NCBI GenBank assembly: GCA_903813345.2
Contig: CAIIXF020000004.1
Span: forward strand, 29,331,986 to 29,389,984
Direction: 5' to 3'
Length of the DNA: 57,999 bases
Origin: Owenia fusiformis
Lineage: Eukaryota; Annelida; Polychaeta; Sabellida; Oweniidae
Shown here piece by piece: positions 1 to 11,528 of the stretch (position 1 is its first letter; every line of letters begins with the position of its first letter). Made by a program: the position numbers and the translations under genes. The notes beneath the pieces were generated by a model. That model worked only from the letters and a program-made list of their open reading frames with translations. It was not told the DNA's origin and searched no databases.

Positions 1-656
1 CAGACATCACATTTAAACATTTTCTCTCCAGTATGGATCTTAGAATGATTTATAAGGCTAGATTTTCCATTAAATGCCTTTGAACAGACATCACATTTGA
101 AATTCCTCTCTCCAGTATGTATCTTAGAATGTCTTACTTGGTTAGACTTTTCATTAAATGTCTTTAAACAGACGCCACATTCGAAAAGTTTCTTTCCAGT
201 ATGGAGCTTATAATGTTTTGTAAGGCTAATTTTTTTGTAAAATGTCTTAGAGCAAACATCGCATTTGAAACATTTCTCTCCAGTATGAATTATATAATGG
301 TCTTTGAGTTGACACTTTTGGATATATGCCTTACTACAGATATCACATTTGAACTTTCTTTCTCCAGTATGGATCTTAGAATGTGCTACGAGGTGAGATT
401 TTAAACTGAATGTCTTTAGACAAATATTACATTTGAAATTTCTCTCACCAGAATGAATTGTATAATGCCGTTTAAGTTCAGCTTTGCATCTCAATAGTTT
501 ATGACAAACATCACATTCTTGTTTTCCCAAGTGTTTTACTGTTGATCGCTTCCTAGATCTTGGTATAATTCCATTTTTTCTGTCACTTGTAGATGTTTCA
601 TGTAGATCATTCTCTTGTTGCATATTTAACTGACTTTTGGACCTGTTGATTACCAT
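1..656 (-). CDS. C2H2 zinc-finger protein, N-terminal part (runs off window)
   Basis: The minus strand is open from an ATG at 656-654 to the window edge. It begins with about 45 basic and polar residues (MVINRSKSQLNMQQ...), then shows six complete C2H2 fingers and the start of a seventh, each of the form FKCDVCxKTFxxKSxLxxHxxIH joined by TGEK/TGER-type linkers. The first finger (ECDVCHKLL) is divergent and one linker reads TGKK. Proteins of this type normally bind DNA in the nucleus; the target cannot be read from the sequence. The frame is also open upstream of the ATG (QGNKVFILETQLY), so the true start or a further 5' exon may lie beyond it. The C-terminus is outside the window. The gene at 9.0-11.1 kb is a decayed paralogue that shares the 5' leader. 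No stop or shift is seen here, so this copy may be functional. Confidence 0.85.
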   Translation of the reverse strand, partial: MVINRSKSQLNMQQENDLHETSTSDRKNGIIPRSRKRSTVKHLGKQECDVCHKLLRCKAELKRHYTIHSGERNFKCNICLKTFSLKSHLVAHSKIHTGERKFKCDICSKAYIQKCQLKDHYIIHTGEKCFKCDVCSKTFYKKISLTKHYKLHTGKKLFECGVCLKTFNEKSNQVRHSKIHTGERNFKCDVCSKAFNGKSSLINHSKIHTGEKMFKCDV

Positions 657-2503
657 ATAGAGTTGTGTTTCTAATATAAACACCTTATTTCCTTGCTGTA
701 GTTTGAGGGTATATTTTGTAGATCAAATAAAAGTCACCAATAATTATCCATGGACAAAATAAAATACGGTTGCCATTATCTTGGAGTCCACTGTAAGTTA
801 CAGGTAATTACCTGGAATCCAATCTAATTAATCAAAAGTCATGGATCAGAAGTTATTAGTAATCATATCAGAATAAAAAATTAAATGTAAACTATTAGTA
901 CTGAAGTTAATGATATGCGACTGGTTTTTTATTCTTACTATCCACACTCTTACTATCCATGTCATTAACTTATATATCAGTCTTTAAATACAGTTTTGCT
1001 TAATATATCCTTATCAGTACTCGTCCAATTTCACCAAATGTTTCTTGGCGCTCATAAGTGTATCATCAGTGTTAGTATATTTAATATTTATCCTTTCTCA
1101 GACATCTTTGGTTTTTATTGAGTAGAAGACGTATCAATCCTGTAGCAGACAACTGTATTAATCTTATGAAAATCAATCTCCAATGATGTCAAATCCCCAG
1201 TCTTTCAGCTACTGCATAGTAGTGCAATGTGCTTATAACAGTCAATTGTATTAATCATGTTGCAGTCAACTGTATTATTCCTTATTGAACACAGCTGTCA
1301 CCTCGGTAGAGTAAATTAATCCAATGAGGAATATTTGTCTCAAATCCCGAGTCTATTGAATACATGGGGTCGTAGTGTGCTGCCGTGTGCTTATATCCTA
1401 ATACAATTGGTATTCACATATCTGTAGCCACTGTCGTCGTTGCACTGCAGCAGAGCCTTATAGTGAAAGAATGTTGCAGAAGAAGAACAAGAATGTTGTT
1501 ATGATGTCTATTAAAGGTGCAACAATTAGTGCAGAGGGCCATTCAACGATCATGGACCAGTGTCAAAATATATTTAAGTTAAGATATTTAATCAAGACTA
1601 ACATCTATTTTTATTATCTACAAAGAAACCCCCTAGTAAACAGTGTTTCAGCTGATATTCCTCTTGAAACATGGTTGATCTTAAAAATATAAAATTGGAT
1701 TTCCCCTTTTTAAAGCTTTGAACTGAATTTACACTTCTCAATGCTGAAATTGATAGTTTATCAATACATTTTAAGAAAAAGGTATGTCAAAGAAGATGTT
1801 AAGCCAAATGTTGCCTTGATAGCTCAGAAAAAGTAAAAAATTTCCTATTTTCTCTCTGCAAGCCTTGTTGCCCCTTTAATATTTGGAGCGTCGGAGATTG
1901 TCCTCTTGTTGCCCTTGCCCTTACTATAAATATCTATGCACTGTTTATTTAAAACTGTCGTAACATTCGCATTTCTACAATGTTTTAATTGACAAAGTTG
2001 TTGCAATAATTGAACAACACTGTATTTGATCCGGCCACGTCGGCAACATTAATAGTACTTTTGCAGATATCCTTTACTCTTTACAGCATTCTACCACCTC
2101 CAGCATTGTATCATCTACAGACACATTGACCCAGAATAAAACGAGTTACAATCATCAAATTAATTTAGAACAGTAAAACATAATAATGTGAACATCTCTA
2201 ATATGCTTAAGTAGTTAGATAACATACATATGAGCCTTTTCTCCTACTATAGACAAGATTTGCTGTAATAACTCCGGCATCAGGAAATCTGATACTCTCT
2301 TGCTGGAACCCCTTACAAAAGGAAATCTGTTCGTTTTGTTAGTAATTCAAAAGTATTTGCTGCTCAATTTCATTATTGAAAGTTTTAACAACGTTTAAAT
2401 CATTTTGATGTTGGTGATTTTTGATACAAAACTAACAGCTTTACATTTTAAATTGGTCTCATTACATTTACATTACACAAGTTTCTTCAAGTGTTAATCC
2501 GTA
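657..2503. other. Non-coding flank of zinc-finger gene, segmental-duplication copy 1
   Basis: I see no convincing gene. The stretch matches 11.15-11.52 kb plus 13.0-13.9 kb block by block: the 'aaataaaat...ccaatc.aattaat' block, the 'tttaatatttat.ctttctc.gacatc' block, the 'gtaaaacat.ttaatgtgaacatctct' block and the 'gaaatctgatactc' block all recur in order. Part of it recurs a third time at 15.66-15.95 kb. It is the 5' flank of the minus-strand zinc-finger gene. The 73-codon open frame at 1471-1692 has no recognisable feature. Confidence 0.6.
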
Positions 2504-5240
2504 TACTCTAGTAGCTCATGCTGGTTGAGTATGCACTTCTATGTCCAGAGATTTTCTCTTCAGAAATCATCTATGTGAAGGTCATTGATCAATTTTGGCT
2601 TGGTAACATATTTGCCACTGAAGGCGAAATAGGTCAAATGGCCACGCCCTTTTTTTACGCAAATACTCCCCCCCCCATTTTTGCATCTCCGGAACCGTTG
2701 GACATAGAAGGTTGTGTGACCACTCAAAATGTCCGGAATGGCCACATTATAGGGGGTCAATAATACATTTGTATTTAAAAAAGTCAATGGTTCTCAAGAT
2801 ATTTCCCAAAAACTGTTTTTAGAATGAAAACTCCACTATTTTCTCCTTTGATCCTGTCCCTAGCTCCGATTTCGTTACTCGGCTGGGAAAAAAGGTTTGT
2901 TGGTATCATTTTGTTCCAGACACTCTCTAGAATAAATTCATCTTGGGAAGAATAAAAATGTGTGGTAAACGAATTCGCTATGGGCAGTTAAAGAGGCTCC
3001 ATCTATTCATTTTCAAACAGGGGGTAGGGGTATAAAATAATTTTTTAACACATTTTAATAGTAAAATGACATTGAAATACTAATAAAATCTTATCAAAAA
3101 CATTATTTACAATCAGTATGAATTTTCTTGTGTGGATTAGGGTGAAAATAAGGGCATATCTTGAAATTCACTACAGGGGCGCCACCTATTTCTGTACATG
3201 TACTAACTTATTTTAGATTCGTTAAGGTACGAAATGTACTGAAAAAATTCATTCTGAAGGACCTATACATGTTCATACCACATACTTAAAATTAGATCAA
3301 TAGCTTATGTACCAGCGGAGAAAAAATTTATTGAAATTTAAAATTGTGGTATCATGCAGGATAGGGGGACCATATCTCACATTATTAACTTCCAAAATAT
3401 GGAGCATATGCATCTCAAATGTGCTCAGAATGTTGTATGTACTCTTGCTTTGTCATAATATTACTAATAAGAAGTAGAAAAAAAATGATTGTACATTTTA
3501 GAAATATTAATTCTCATTTTGGCTTCTGACGTCCCAAGAGTGACCATATCTCACCTTTATAACTTCCAAAATATGGAGCATATGTTTCTCACACCATTTT
3601 GACCACATTTATGTACTCTTGCTTTGTCATAATATTAGTAATAAGAAGTAAGAAAATGATTGTACATTTAAAAAAATATTAATTCTCATTTTGGCTTCTG
3701 ACGTCCCAGGGGTGACCATATGTCACCTTAATAACTTCCAAAATATGGAGCATATGTATCTCAAATGTGGTCAAAATGGTGTATGTACTCTTGCTTTGTC
3801 ATAATATTAGTAATAAGAAGTAGAAAAATGATTGTACATTTTAGAAATTATTAATTCTCATTTTGGCTTCTGACGTCCCAGGGGTGACCATATGTCACCT
3901 TAATAACTTCCAAAATATGGAGCATATGTATCTCAAATAAACTCAAAATGTTGTATGTACTCTTGCTTTGTCATAATATTATACTAATAAGATGTAGGAA
4001 TATGATTATACATTTAAAAAATTTTAATTTTCAACTCAACAACCAAAAAAGTTTGTTTCCTTCGCTGATCTGACTAGATAGAAGCTGCGGATCAGTCTTA
4101 AATGATGCAGGATAGATGAAAACTGTTGTGCGTTACATGCTAAAATCTGGCAAATATCTTGAGAACCATTGACTTTTTTAAATACATATGTATTATTGAC
4201 CCCCTATAATGTGGCCATTCCGGACATTTTGAGTGGTCACACAACCTTCTATGTCCAACGGTTCCGGAGATGCAAAAATGGGGGGGGGAGAATTTGCGTA
4301 AAAAAGGGCGTGGCCATTTGACTTATTTCGCCTTCAGTGGCAAATATGTTACCAAGCCAAAATTGATCAATGACCTTCACATAGATGATTTCTGAAGAGA
4401 AAATCTCTGGACTTAAAATTTTTTCTCCGCTGGTACATAAGCTATTGATCTAATTTTAAGTATGTGGTATGAACATGTATAGGTCCTTCAGAATGAATTT
4501 TTTCAGTACATTTCGTACCTTAACGAATCTAAAATAAGTTAGTACACGTACAGAAATAGGTGGCACCCCTGTAGTGAATTTCAAGATATGCCCTTATTTT
4601 CACCCTAATCCACACAAGAAAATTCATACTGATTGTAAATAATGTTTTTGATAAGATTTTATTAGTATTTCAATGTCATTTTTACTATTAAAATGTGTTA
4701 AAAATTATTTTATACCCCTACCCCCTGTTTGAAAATGAATAGATGGCGCCTCTTTAACTGCCCATAGCGAATTCGTTTACCACACATTTTTATTCCACCC
4801 AAGATGAATTTATTCTAGAGAGTGTCTGGAACAAAATGATACCAACAAACCTTTTTTCCCAGCCGAGTAACGAAATCGGAGCTAGGGACAGGATCATAGG
4901 AGAAAATAGTGGAGTTTTCATTCTAAAATCAGTTTTTGGGAAATATCTTGAGAACCATTGACTTTTTTAAATACAAATGTATTATTGACCCCCTATAATG
5001 TGGCCATTCCGGACATTTTGAGTGGTCACACAACCTTCTATGTCCAACGGTTCCGGAGATGCAAAAATGGGGGGGGGAGTATTTGCGTAAAAAAGGGCGT
5101 GGCCATTTGACCTATTTCGCCTTCAGTGGCAAATATGTTACCAAGCCAAAATTGATCAATGACCTTCACATAGATGATTTCTGAAGAGAAAATCTCTGGA
5201 CATAGAAGTGCATACTCAACCAGCATGAGCTACTAGAGTA
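2504..5240. mobile_element. Palindromic (long-TIR) DNA element with satellite core
   Basis: The termini are inverted repeats starting TACTCTAGTAGCTCATG at 2504 and ending with the complement at 5240. The arms run about 825 bp (2504-3329 and 4416-5240) at high identity. The element is flanked by GTA on both sides (2501-2503 and 5241-5243). The uninterrupted form 'ttaatccGTAagagcac' occurs at 5389-5405 in a tandem copy of the flank, so the ends are well defined. No transposase is seen; the short open frames in the arms mirror each other. The centre holds a satellite and a direct repeat of part of the right arm (4146-4411 resembles 4937-5202). A 3-bp target duplication is compatible with CACTA- or Harbinger-type transposases, but the family is not settled. 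Confidence 0.75.
3369..4035 (+). repeat. About 173-bp tandem repeat, 3.8 units, core of palindromic element
   Basis: Units begin 'gaccatatctcac' or 'gaccatatgtcac' near 3369, 3542, 3714 and 3887. Each contains 'acttccaaaatatggagcat', then 'tgtactcttgctttgtcata', and ends in 'ggcttctgacgtccca'. Spacing is 172-173 bp. The last unit is truncated and its end diverges. Confidence 0.85.
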
Positions 5241-5515
5241 GTAAGAGCACACTCCACTGGGGGAAATCAGCACGATGTTTAGTTTATTTTGGTCACGCAT
5301 GCGCAATACATAGTTACAACTTCAGTTGGTCAGAAGTGAGTAACTCAACTACAGTATGGTCTCATTACATTTAAAGTTTCTTCAAGAGTTAATCCGTAAG
5401 AGCACACTCCACTGGGGGAAATCAGCACGATGTTTGGTTTATTTTGGTCACGCATGCGCAATACATAGTTACAACTTCAGTTGGTCAGAAGTGAGTAACT
5501 CAACTACAGTAAGCC
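5241..5515 (+). repeat. 155-bp tandem duplication of element flank
   Basis: The segment from 'gtaagagcacactccactgg' at 5241 recurs from 5396 with one or two changes, for example tgtttAgttt versus tgtttGgttt. The second copy keeps the joint between the left flank ('ttcaagagttaatcc') and the right flank, and so records the site before the palindromic element inserted. Confidence 0.85.
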
Positions 5516-6640
5516 CCAGTGAGTCACATTTGCTACAGCCGCCGTGCGGCGGTCTATCATTTCTGTGTTCAGTAGCTTTTCTACGCTCGCCGTGGAATTT
5601 CTGTGGTCGCATACTTTCGCAGTCACATTTCCTTATTCTATTTACACCAGTACAATTTATAAATGTTATTTATAGTGCTACGATATAATTTCAAATAAAA
5701 GGTGTCAGTCGTGAAACATTGACCAATAGTAGTCTTTTGTAATATAGGTTGCTGTGGTACCAGTGACCCTTCATCAAACAGTAAAGGCTACGTATTGCGT
5801 GTATTCTCAGCAAATATATGTAAAAAATGTCTTAAAAACTGTTTCCAAAGGTACATTACCCATCATAATCTATTTTTGATGTCATATGATAGATCCATAC
5901 AAGGGCTTGTAGGACCATGTAGGGCAAGCTAATGGGAATCCCCTGATACCATGTAATACCAATTAATTATGGGTGCTACTCACCTCTTCCAGCTCAATGC
6001 TATATAGCATAGGAGCGATGAGTTGACGAATATTCTGCTTTCAGGCTTAAGGAGACATATGAAGAATAAAAGGATATCACTTTTGAAAAATGAGTTTTTT
6101 TTCAAACAGGCCTCTTGAAATCGTTCCTCAATTTTCCATGAAGGAAACGTAGTGGATGCGTCGTGTTCGGAGGATCACACAGCTGCTTTTTAATCACGAT
6201 GAAAACCTCAGAGTACGATTTAACCAATAGAGAGGTTAAGCTACACATGCAAATTACACTCCCCAAATAAGGTTGGACATTTCATTTACAACGCTGTTAT
6301 AGTAACGGACTTTTACAGAAATTATTTTCAGGCATTTTCTGTTTTCATGTATCAAACTTTGTCTAACATATTTATTTTTGCATCACAAAACATTCACATT
6401 TTTCACACTTTTTATGTGAAAAACTCTTTATCTGGCACATGATACTTATTTTATATGCCATTGTAGTGTCTTAGATTGTGACATGTAACATGATGTTGCA
6501 TGTTTTGTATGTATTTTTACGATAAATAGATAAAGATAATAAATAAAGAAGAAATCAAATTGCAAACTTATAATGGGGAGTGTACAATCATTTGTTATAA
6601 GAAATAAATGACAAGTATGTTTTATATAGAAGATCTATGC
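5516..6640. other. Non-coding; partly duplicated at 14.6-15.0 kb
   Basis: No gene is supported. The stretch around 6240-6370 ('acactcccc.aataag.ttgga', 'ttacag...ttttcaggcattttct') recurs in diverged form at 14650-14785, so it belongs to the same segmental duplication as the zinc-finger loci. The 110-codon frame at 5356-5688 overlaps the tandem flank repeat and has no recognisable domain. Confidence 0.5.
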
Positions 6641-6649
6641 TGTATATTT

Positions 6650-7940
6650 ATAACAATATTTGCTGTGCATCTATCTTGTTTAACTAGATACATAGTTACA
6701 TAATAATACGCATTTGCATGAATATAAGCTGTACATCTATTCTGTTTAACTAGATACATAGTTACATAATAATACGAATTTCGATGAATATTAGCTGTAC
6801 ATGTATTCTGTTTAACTAGATACATAGTTACATAATAATACGCATTTCCATGAATATTAGCTGTACATCTATTCTGTTTAACTAGATACATAGTTACATA
6901 ATAATACGCATTTCCATGAATATTAGCTGTACATGTATTCTGTTTAACTAGATACATAGTTACATAATAATACGCATTTCCATGAATATTAGCTGTACAT
7001 GTATTCTGTTTAACTAGATACATAGTTACATAATAATACGCATTTCCATGAATATTAGCTCTACATGTATTCTGTTTAACTAGATACATAGTTACATAAT
7101 AATACGAATTTCCATGAAAATTAGCTGTACATGTATTCTGTTTAACTAGATACATAGTTACATAATAATACGCATTTCCATGAATATTAGATGTACATGT
7201 ATTCTGTTTAACTAGATACATAGTTACATAATAATACGCATTTCCATGAATTTTAGCTGTACATGTATTCTGTTTAACTAAATACATAGTTACATAATAA
7301 TACGCATTTCCATGAATATTAGCTGTACATGTATTCTGTTTAACTAGATACATAGTTACATAATAATACGCATTTCCATGAAAATTAGCTGTACATGTCT
7401 TCTGTTTAACTAGATACATAGTTACATAATAATACGCATTTCCATGAATATTAGCTGTACATGTATTCTGTTTAACTAGATACATAGTTACATAATAATA
7501 CGCATTTCCATGAATATTAGCTGTACATGTATTCTGTTTAAATAGATACATAGTTACATAATAATACGCATTTCCATGAATATTAGCTGTACATCTATTC
7601 TGTTTAACTAGATACATAGTATACAAAATAATACGCATTTCCATGAATATTAGCTGTACATCTATTCTGTTTAACTAGATACATAGTATACAAAATAATA
7701 CACATTTCCATGAATATTAGCTGTACATCTATTCCGTTTAACTGGATACATAGTTACATAATAATACGCATTTCCATGAATATTAGCTGTACATGTATTC
7801 TGTTTAACTAGATACATAGTTACATAATAATACGCATTTCCATGAATATTAGCTGTACATGTATTCTGTTTAACTAGATACATAGTTACATAATAATATG
7901 CATTTCCATGAATATTAGCTGTACATGTATTCTGTTTGAT
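6650..7940. repeat. 66-bp satellite, about 19.5 units
   Basis: The monomer reads tagttacataataatacgca-tttccatgaatattagctgt-acatgtattctgtttaacta-gataca. The length is a multiple of three and the minus frame has no stop, so the array is open for 340 codons as a 22-residue repeat containing YYYVTMYLVKQN. Differences between units change residues as readily as silent sites (T/R, N/F, G/R), which argues against selection on a protein. Two units carry a small change ('agtatacaaaataatac') that shifts the frame and ends the long open stretch. I read it as a satellite, not a gene. Confidence 0.85.
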
Positions 7941-8990
7941 GAATATAGAATTACATAATAATGTATTAGTCTTTGTTTTTTAAATGTTGAAATACACTAG
8001 GACATCTAGCATGCTGGTAATGTTTTAAACCCCATCCCACACCATTTGTTATGAATGTCATATTACTAATATATATGATCTAAGCTATTATTTACATGGG
8101 TATATGCTGTACATCCATCCAGTTTACAAATGAAAACCATACTGTTTAAAACTTTGACTTGAATTTTGGCAGTTTTTATTATTGGAGAGAAATATTTTAA
8201 ACTGTAAACAATACACTTCTATACAAAATATATTTACTAACAAAATGGTGAAGTTATATAGTATTAATTTATGAACATATACATTTTCGACAAGACAGCT
8301 ATGACTTAAAAGCAATAGCATTTTTAAATATCAAAAAGGCCATTGTAATAAGATTTAATGCCCTGCTTTAAGAACCCCTATTGAAGGCCTATTCCAGTAT
8401 TCTCACTTTTAAAAATGGATTGTGCCTCCATTATTTTTCTACCTTGAGCCACAGATAAATGACACTTTTTGGCATAACAAGGCAGCAAGGTGATTGGGGA
8501 TAGAGGGACAAAGTTATGATGGTCGGAAGTCATAATTGTCATATAATATTGATAGTTGCCTTGTTTCTAGTGCTGTAGAAAATGCAAAGTGATCACTATT
8601 GACCTGGGTCTATTTCTCGAAAATTAGCAATACTCTCCAACATGAATATACTTGTTGAGATTCTATTAACTTGAGTTTTTCTGAGAAAACCTGATGCCAA
8701 GGCATTGGTCAATGGTGAATGTCACCATGTTAAGTCTGAAATCCTCATTTTCTTGGAAGAATTCAAGTTGATTGAGTCTCAGCAAGTAGATTCATTTTGG
8801 ATAGTATTTCAAGAATCCATTTTCAATAGTAAGTATAGGTGTTCTTAAACAGGACTGGTCTGCTTTTTAGAACTTTTTGTTGGTAGTTTTTCTTAGTTCA
8901 GATCCTCAAACATCCTGTCTCTTATTCATGAATTACACATTGTCTCTTGAGGCGATTTTTTATAAATGATTTGACACATACCGGCATCCC
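7941..8990. other. Non-coding AT-rich stretch
   Basis: Nothing recognisable beyond AT-rich sequence. The minus frame at 8124-8321 lacks any domain, repeat or splice support. Confidence 0.4.
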
Positions 8991-8999
8991 ATTTAAACA

Positions 9000-11110
9000 T
9001 ACATGTATCTTAAGGATGGATCTTAGAATAAATTGTTATTCTAGACTTTTGGTTAAATATCTTTAAACAAACGTCAGCTATCGTAATTCTCTCAGATATG
9101 AACCTTAGAATGCTTTCGAAGGCTAGAGTTGTGAGTGAATGTCTTTAGACAAATATCACATTTGAAATTTCTCTCTCCAGTATGGATCTTATAATGTGAT
9201 TCAAGGTTACATTTTTTGATAAATGTTTTTAGACAGATGTCACATTTATAATTTCTTTCTCCAGTATGTATCTTAAAATGCATTTGAAGGGAAGATTTGT
9301 CACGGAATTTCTTTAAACAAATATCACATTTGAAATTCCTCTCACCAGTATGGATCTTAGAATGAGATTCAAGTTTCGATTTTGTGGTAAAAGCCTTGAG
9401 ACAGACATTGCATTTGAAATTCTTCTCTCCAGTATGGATCTTGTAATGTGATGCAAGGTTTCCTCTTCGTTTAAATGTTTCTGAGCAAACCTAAAATTTG
9501 AAGTTCCTCTCTCCTGTGTGTATCCTAGAATGTGCTGTTAAGATAGACTTGAGGGTAAATGTCTTTAAACAGACATCACATTTGTAATTCCTTTCTCCAG
9601 TATGAATTAAATAATGTTTCCTGAGTCCTGACTTGCTGTAAAATGATTTAAAGCAAATCTCACACTTGAAATTTTTTTCACCAGTATGGATAATAGAATG
9701 TGTTGCAAGATAAGATTTGTTGTAAAATTCTTTTAAACAGATGGAACATTTGAAACTTTTTTCTCGAGTATGGATCTTATAATGTGTTGTAAGGTTAGAT
9801 TTTAGGCTAAATGTCTTCAGACATACATCACATTTGAAGTTCCTCTCTCTAGTATGAATTACATGATGTGTCTCGAGATGAGCTTTGGTGAAAAATGTTT
9901 TAATACAAACAACACATTTGAATTTTCTCTCTTTAGTATGGATCTTAGCATGTGCTGTAAGACTGGATTTTAGTTTAAATGTTTTCAGGCAAACTTCACA
10001 TTTGAAATTTCTCTCTCCAGTATGAATTACATAATGTCTCTTGAGATGAGTATTCGTGAAAAATTTCTTACCACAAACATCACATTTACAACTTCTCTCT
10101 CCAGTATGGATCTTAGAATGCGCTGTAAGACTGGATTTTTGGTTAAATGTCTTCAGGCAAACTTCACATTTGAAATTCCTCTCTCCAGTATGAATTACAT
10201 GATGTATCTTGAGACTAGCCTTCATTGAAAATGTCTTACTACAAACATCACACTTGAACTTTTTCTCTCCAGTATGGATTTTAGAATGTGTTGAAAGGTT
10301 GGATTTCTGGTTAAATGTCTTCTGGCAAACTTCACATTTGAAATTCCTCTCTCCAGTATGAATTACATGATGTTTCTTGAGACGAGACTTGGTGAAAAAT
10401 GTCTTATCACAAACATCACATTTGAAATCCCCCTCTCCAGTATGGCTTATATGGTGAGTCTTGAGTTGATTCATTCTGTTAAATGCCTTGTCATAAACAT
10501 CACATTTAAAGACTTCTCTCCGGTATGGATTATAGAATGTGCCACTAGACCAGATTTATGGGTAAATGTTTTTGAACAAATGTTATATTTCAAATTTCTT
10601 TCTCAAATATGGATCTTAGAATGTTCTACTTGTTCAGATTTACGGTAAAATTTCTTCAGGAAAACATCACATTTGGAATTCCTATCTCCATTATGGATCT
10701 TAGAATGTGCAACCAGGCTAGTTTTTCGGAAATATGTCTCCAGGCAAACATGACATTTAAAATATCTCTCTCCAGTATGATGGTTTTTGAGTTGAGATGC
10801 TTTATAAGTGCATCACATTTGAACTTTATCTCTCCAGTATGGATCTCAGAATATGTTACAAGGTAACATTTTAGAATAAATGTCTTTAGACAAATATAAC
10901 ATCGAGACTTCTCTCCTCAGTATTAATTATTATATTTTGCCGCTCAAGTTCAGACTCCACTTACATACTCTTCGAGAGACATCACATTCATGTTTCCCAA
11001 TCTGTCTTACTATATGTCCTGTTGCTGTTTTTCCAACATTGATCTTTGAATAGTTCAATTTTCACTTTCACTAGTATGTTTCACGTGGGTCATTCTCTTG
11101 CATATTTAAC
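9000..11110 (-). pseudogene. C2H2 zinc-finger gene, decayed paralogue
   Basis: Minus-strand array of about 18-20 fingers. The best part is 10474-9491, open for 327 codons with 11 complete fingers (FKCxVCxKTF...LxxHxxIHTGERN). It ends where the next finger's CD codons became F-stop (FKF* at 9491). The same frame then resumes through five more finger units to 9092, where HTGE has become HI*E. Upstream, 10474-11110 holds further fingers with a lost base near 10507, a TGA in a linker near 10606, missing linkers and damaged cysteines. The leader (NQLNMQEND...) resembles that of the intact gene at the window start but runs into a TAG. It was presumably once a nuclear DNA-binding protein; now most likely a pseudogene, although the 327-codon core could still be expressed as a fragment. 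Confidence 0.8.
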
Positions 11111-11528
11111 TGGTTTGAATTGGACCTGTTTTGATTACTTGGTTCTACTATATCACTATTATTAGAGTTGTGTTTCTGGTGCTTTGCAGTATGGATTTCT
11201 TTGCTGTAGTTTCAGAGTCACTGCACCGATAATATATCCATGGATGAAATAAAATGCAAATGTAATTATCGCGAGATTCACAGTAAGTAACCGGTTATTA
11301 TTACCGAATCCAATCCAATTAATAGTCAAAAGTTATCAATAATCAAAATAATCATAACTGGATCTAATAAAAGTCATTGGTTAATTATCTTAGTACAGAA
11401 ACTAATGATATGCGACTTATTTTTATTCTTCTTACTATCCACTTGTATGTCGTTCACCTTACATCAGTCTTTTTGCTTATCCATGTCATGTTCCATTTCA
11501 CCAGGTCTTTTGGTGCTCATCAATTTAC

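Noticed and set aside
2518-2763. 81-codon plus frame and its mirrored copies at 2560-2787 and 5038-5226
   Set aside because: They lie in the inverted arms of the palindromic element, mirror each other and have no domain.
6622-7644. 340-codon repeat protein
   Set aside because: Arises from a 66-bp satellite with no stop in one frame; substitutions look unconstrained.
10022-10866. Plus-strand open frames over the zinc-finger array
   Set aside because: Antisense shadows of repeated finger codons (MNYIM, MDLRM patterns are the complement of the linker).
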